The translations under genes were made by a program, and so were the position numbers. Source: Candidatus Woesearchaeota archaeon (GTDB lineage: Archaea; Nanobdellota; Nanobdellia; Woesearchaeales; JASKKU01). Taken from it: a stretch of DNA of 5,058 bases. Of the stretch, positions 4,538-5,058 are shown one piece after another (position 1 is the first letter of the stretch; each line of letters opens with the position of its first letter). The stretch spans positions 1-5,058 of the forward strand of contig DSBS01000070.1 of the NCBI GenBank assembly GCA_011045925.1, written 5' to 3'. The notes under the pieces are model-generated. The model saw nothing but the letters and a program-made list of their open reading frames with translations. It searched no databases and was not told where the DNA came from.

Positions 4538-4546
4538 TTTTATAAA
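4538..4546 (+). promoter_or_regulatory. TATA-like box upstream of the palindrome array
   Basis: TTTATAAAC would direct transcription from about 4567, inside the first GGGCA palindrome. No protein gene follows on this strand, so a non-coding transcript would be expected if it is active. Sequence resemblance only. Confidence 0.35.
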
Positions 4547-4559
4547 CAACCTGTAATTC

Positions 4560-4608
4560 GGGCATTATACTGCCTGTTTTAAGCTTAATTTGGGCAGTAT
4601 GCTGCCTG
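4560..4608. repeat. Two tandem GGGCA/TGCC palindromes
   Basis: GGGCATTATACTGCCTG (4560-4576) and GGGCAGTATGCTGCCTG (4592-4608) match at 15 of 17 bases and lie 32 bp apart, about three helical turns. Each is an inverted repeat: GGCA/TGCC in the first, GGCAG/CTGCC with a TATG centre in the second. Confidence 0.75.
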
Positions 4609-4625
4609 ATTTCATTTCTAGAATT

Positions 4626-4679
4626 TGTTACGTTTCATCGTAACATTTCTTATGCAAATGTTACGCTCTAGCGTAACAT
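4626..4679. repeat. Two tandem TGTTACG/CGTAACA palindromes
   Basis: TGTTACG-N6-CGTAACA occurs at 4626-4645 and again at 4659-4678. The second extends to 9-bp perfect arms, ATGTTACGC and GCGTAACAT, around TCTA (4658-4679). Centres are 33 bp apart. The spacers differ (TTTCAT versus CTCTAG) while the half-sites are identical, which is the pattern of a repeated binding site. Confidence 0.8.
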
Positions 4680-4689
4680 CGATGGAAAG

Positions 4690-4698
4690 GTTTTTAAA
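4690..4698 (+). promoter_or_regulatory. TATA-like box downstream of the TGTTACG palindromes
   Basis: GTTTTTAAA, preceded by GGAAAG, resembles a BRE/TATA pair and would start transcription near 4720. The palindromes just upstream could be activator or repressor sites. The transcript would run antisense to the 3' end of the Alba-like gene. Weak evidence. Confidence 0.35.
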
Positions 4699-4776
4699 TG
4701 AAACATGCTCCTAAACTCATATTCATCGGTTGTCCCGTTTTCTGTAAAGGCGAAGCCTGCTTGCCCATTTTACGCT

Positions 4777-5058
4777 TTAGACTGCTTTTTTGGAGAGCTT
4801 TATCTCCAGAATTTGTGCCTCTGAGCCAATAGGGCTGGTAAACCTGTTGTCTTGAATAGCGTAGCTTCTTTCCAGCTTTAGGTCGCGTACTGCCAGTTCA
4901 ACCTTCTCTATGTTAGAGTTTCCTATTGCATGAAGCCTTATAAACGGCACAGACAGCTTAAGCCTATCCCTTATTGCTGAAACCACCTGTTCTTTGGTGG
5001 TGCCATTGCCCACGAAGAAGGCAAGCGGAAAGAACTTAATAATATCAAAGTAAAACTC
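4777..5058 (-). CDS. Alba-like nucleic-acid-binding protein, C-terminal part (runs off the window)
   Basis: The last 93 codons are seen; the frame is open to the window edge, beginning EFYFDIIKFFPLAFF before the GTG at 5013. Order and spacing suit the Alba fold. A strand FFVGNG leads to a helix TTKEQVVSAIRDRLK. Strand PFIRLHAIG leads to a helix NSNIEKVELAVRDLK, resembling the Alba pattern in which an ARGRAI-type strand end is followed by a KAVDVAE-type helix. The end is a closing strand, EAQILEIKLSKK. Alba proteins (about 90 residues) coat archaeal DNA and RNA. The segment before FFVGNG is longer than usual, so the gene may be a longer variant or may start within it at a non-ATG codon. GTG 5013 lies inside the first strand and is not a convincing start. 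The likeness is by pattern only, and another small alpha/beta protein is possible. Transcription converges with the gene ending at 4480. Confidence 0.5.
   Translation of the reverse strand, partial: EFYFDIIKFFPLAFFVGNGTTKEQVVSAIRDRLKLSVPFIRLHAIGNSNIEKVELAVRDLKLERSYAIQDNRFTSPIGSEAQILEIKLSKKAV

Larger units (their letters stand above)
4481..4776. other. Non-coding gap between convergent genes, rich in palindromes
   Basis: The gap of 296 bases separates the 3' ends of a plus-strand and a minus-strand gene. It has no convincing ORF; the best candidates are 20 and 44 codons with no ribosome site. It holds repeat copy C, four palindromes with centres near 4567.5, 4599.5, 4635.5 and 4668.5, and two plus-strand TATA-like boxes (4538-4546 and 4690-4698). 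It also has a possible fold at about 4743-4772 (GTAAAGGC... paired with ...GCCCATTTTAC). It could encode a small structured RNA, be a regulatory or replication site, or be the remains of a mobile element. Confidence 0.6.

Noticed and set aside
4560..4679. CRISPR array
   Set aside because: There are only two copies each of two different short palindromes; no identical repeats of about 24-37 nt with unique spacers and no cas genes.
4653..4715. Plus-strand 20-codon ORF through the second TGTTACG palindrome
   Set aside because: It is too short, and its sequence is dictated by the palindrome; there is no translation signal.
4698..4832. Plus-strand 44-codon ORF beginning MKHAPKLIFIGCPVF
   Set aside because: There is no ribosome site, its ATG overlaps the TATA-like box, and it runs antisense into the Alba-like gene.

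Overview
The window looks archaeal. Genes start just downstream of archaeal-type TATA boxes (TTTATATA-like). At one gene the start codon lies about 25 nt from the box, which implies a leaderless transcript. Second genes of operons instead carry GGAGGTG/GAGGTG ribosome sites overlapping the preceding stop codon. The density of minimal nucleotidyltransferase (MNT) and HEPN genes, and an Alba-like protein at the right edge, fit an archaeon, possibly a DPANN lineage. That lineage call is inference.

The window is a compact toxin-antitoxin / defence island with three modules, each containing a nucleotidyltransferase-fold protein. Module 1 (minus strand, 109-1036) is a winged-helix MNT gene followed by a HEPN gene, joined by an ATGA overlap. 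The HEPN reading frame is broken by a frameshift. Module 2 (minus strand, 1173-2289) is a second winged-helix MNT plus HEPN pair, both intact, overlapping by 11 nt. Module 3 (plus strand, 2511-4108) is an AbiEi/AbiEii pair joined by a GTGA overlap, followed after 42 nt by a 109-residue gene of unknown function (4151-4480). Modules 2 and 3 are transcribed divergently.

Non-coding DNA between the modules is structured. A 45-bp sequence occurs on both sides of module 2 (1119-1163 and 2368-2412, one mismatch, same orientation), and a diverged third copy lies after module 3 (4485-4526). It contains a hairpin that, read on the minus strand, is followed by T5 and so resembles a terminator. The island may therefore be built of cassettes bounded by a common repeat. 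Between TATA box and start codon, module 1 has one inverted repeat and module 2 has three alternating GTTGA half-sites exactly 11 bp apart. Both are good candidates for autoregulatory operators of the winged-helix antitoxins.

The right-hand gap (4481-4776) lies between two convergent genes and has no convincing ORF. It holds four palindromes of two sequence types at centre spacings of 32, 36 and 33 bp, plus two TATA-like boxes. This is the least explained part of the window. The partial gene at the right edge (4777-5058, minus) resembles the Alba chromatin/RNA-binding fold. In the paired modules the upstream protein (MNT or AbiEi) is expected to be the antitoxin and repressor, and the downstream protein (HEPN or AbiEii) the toxin.
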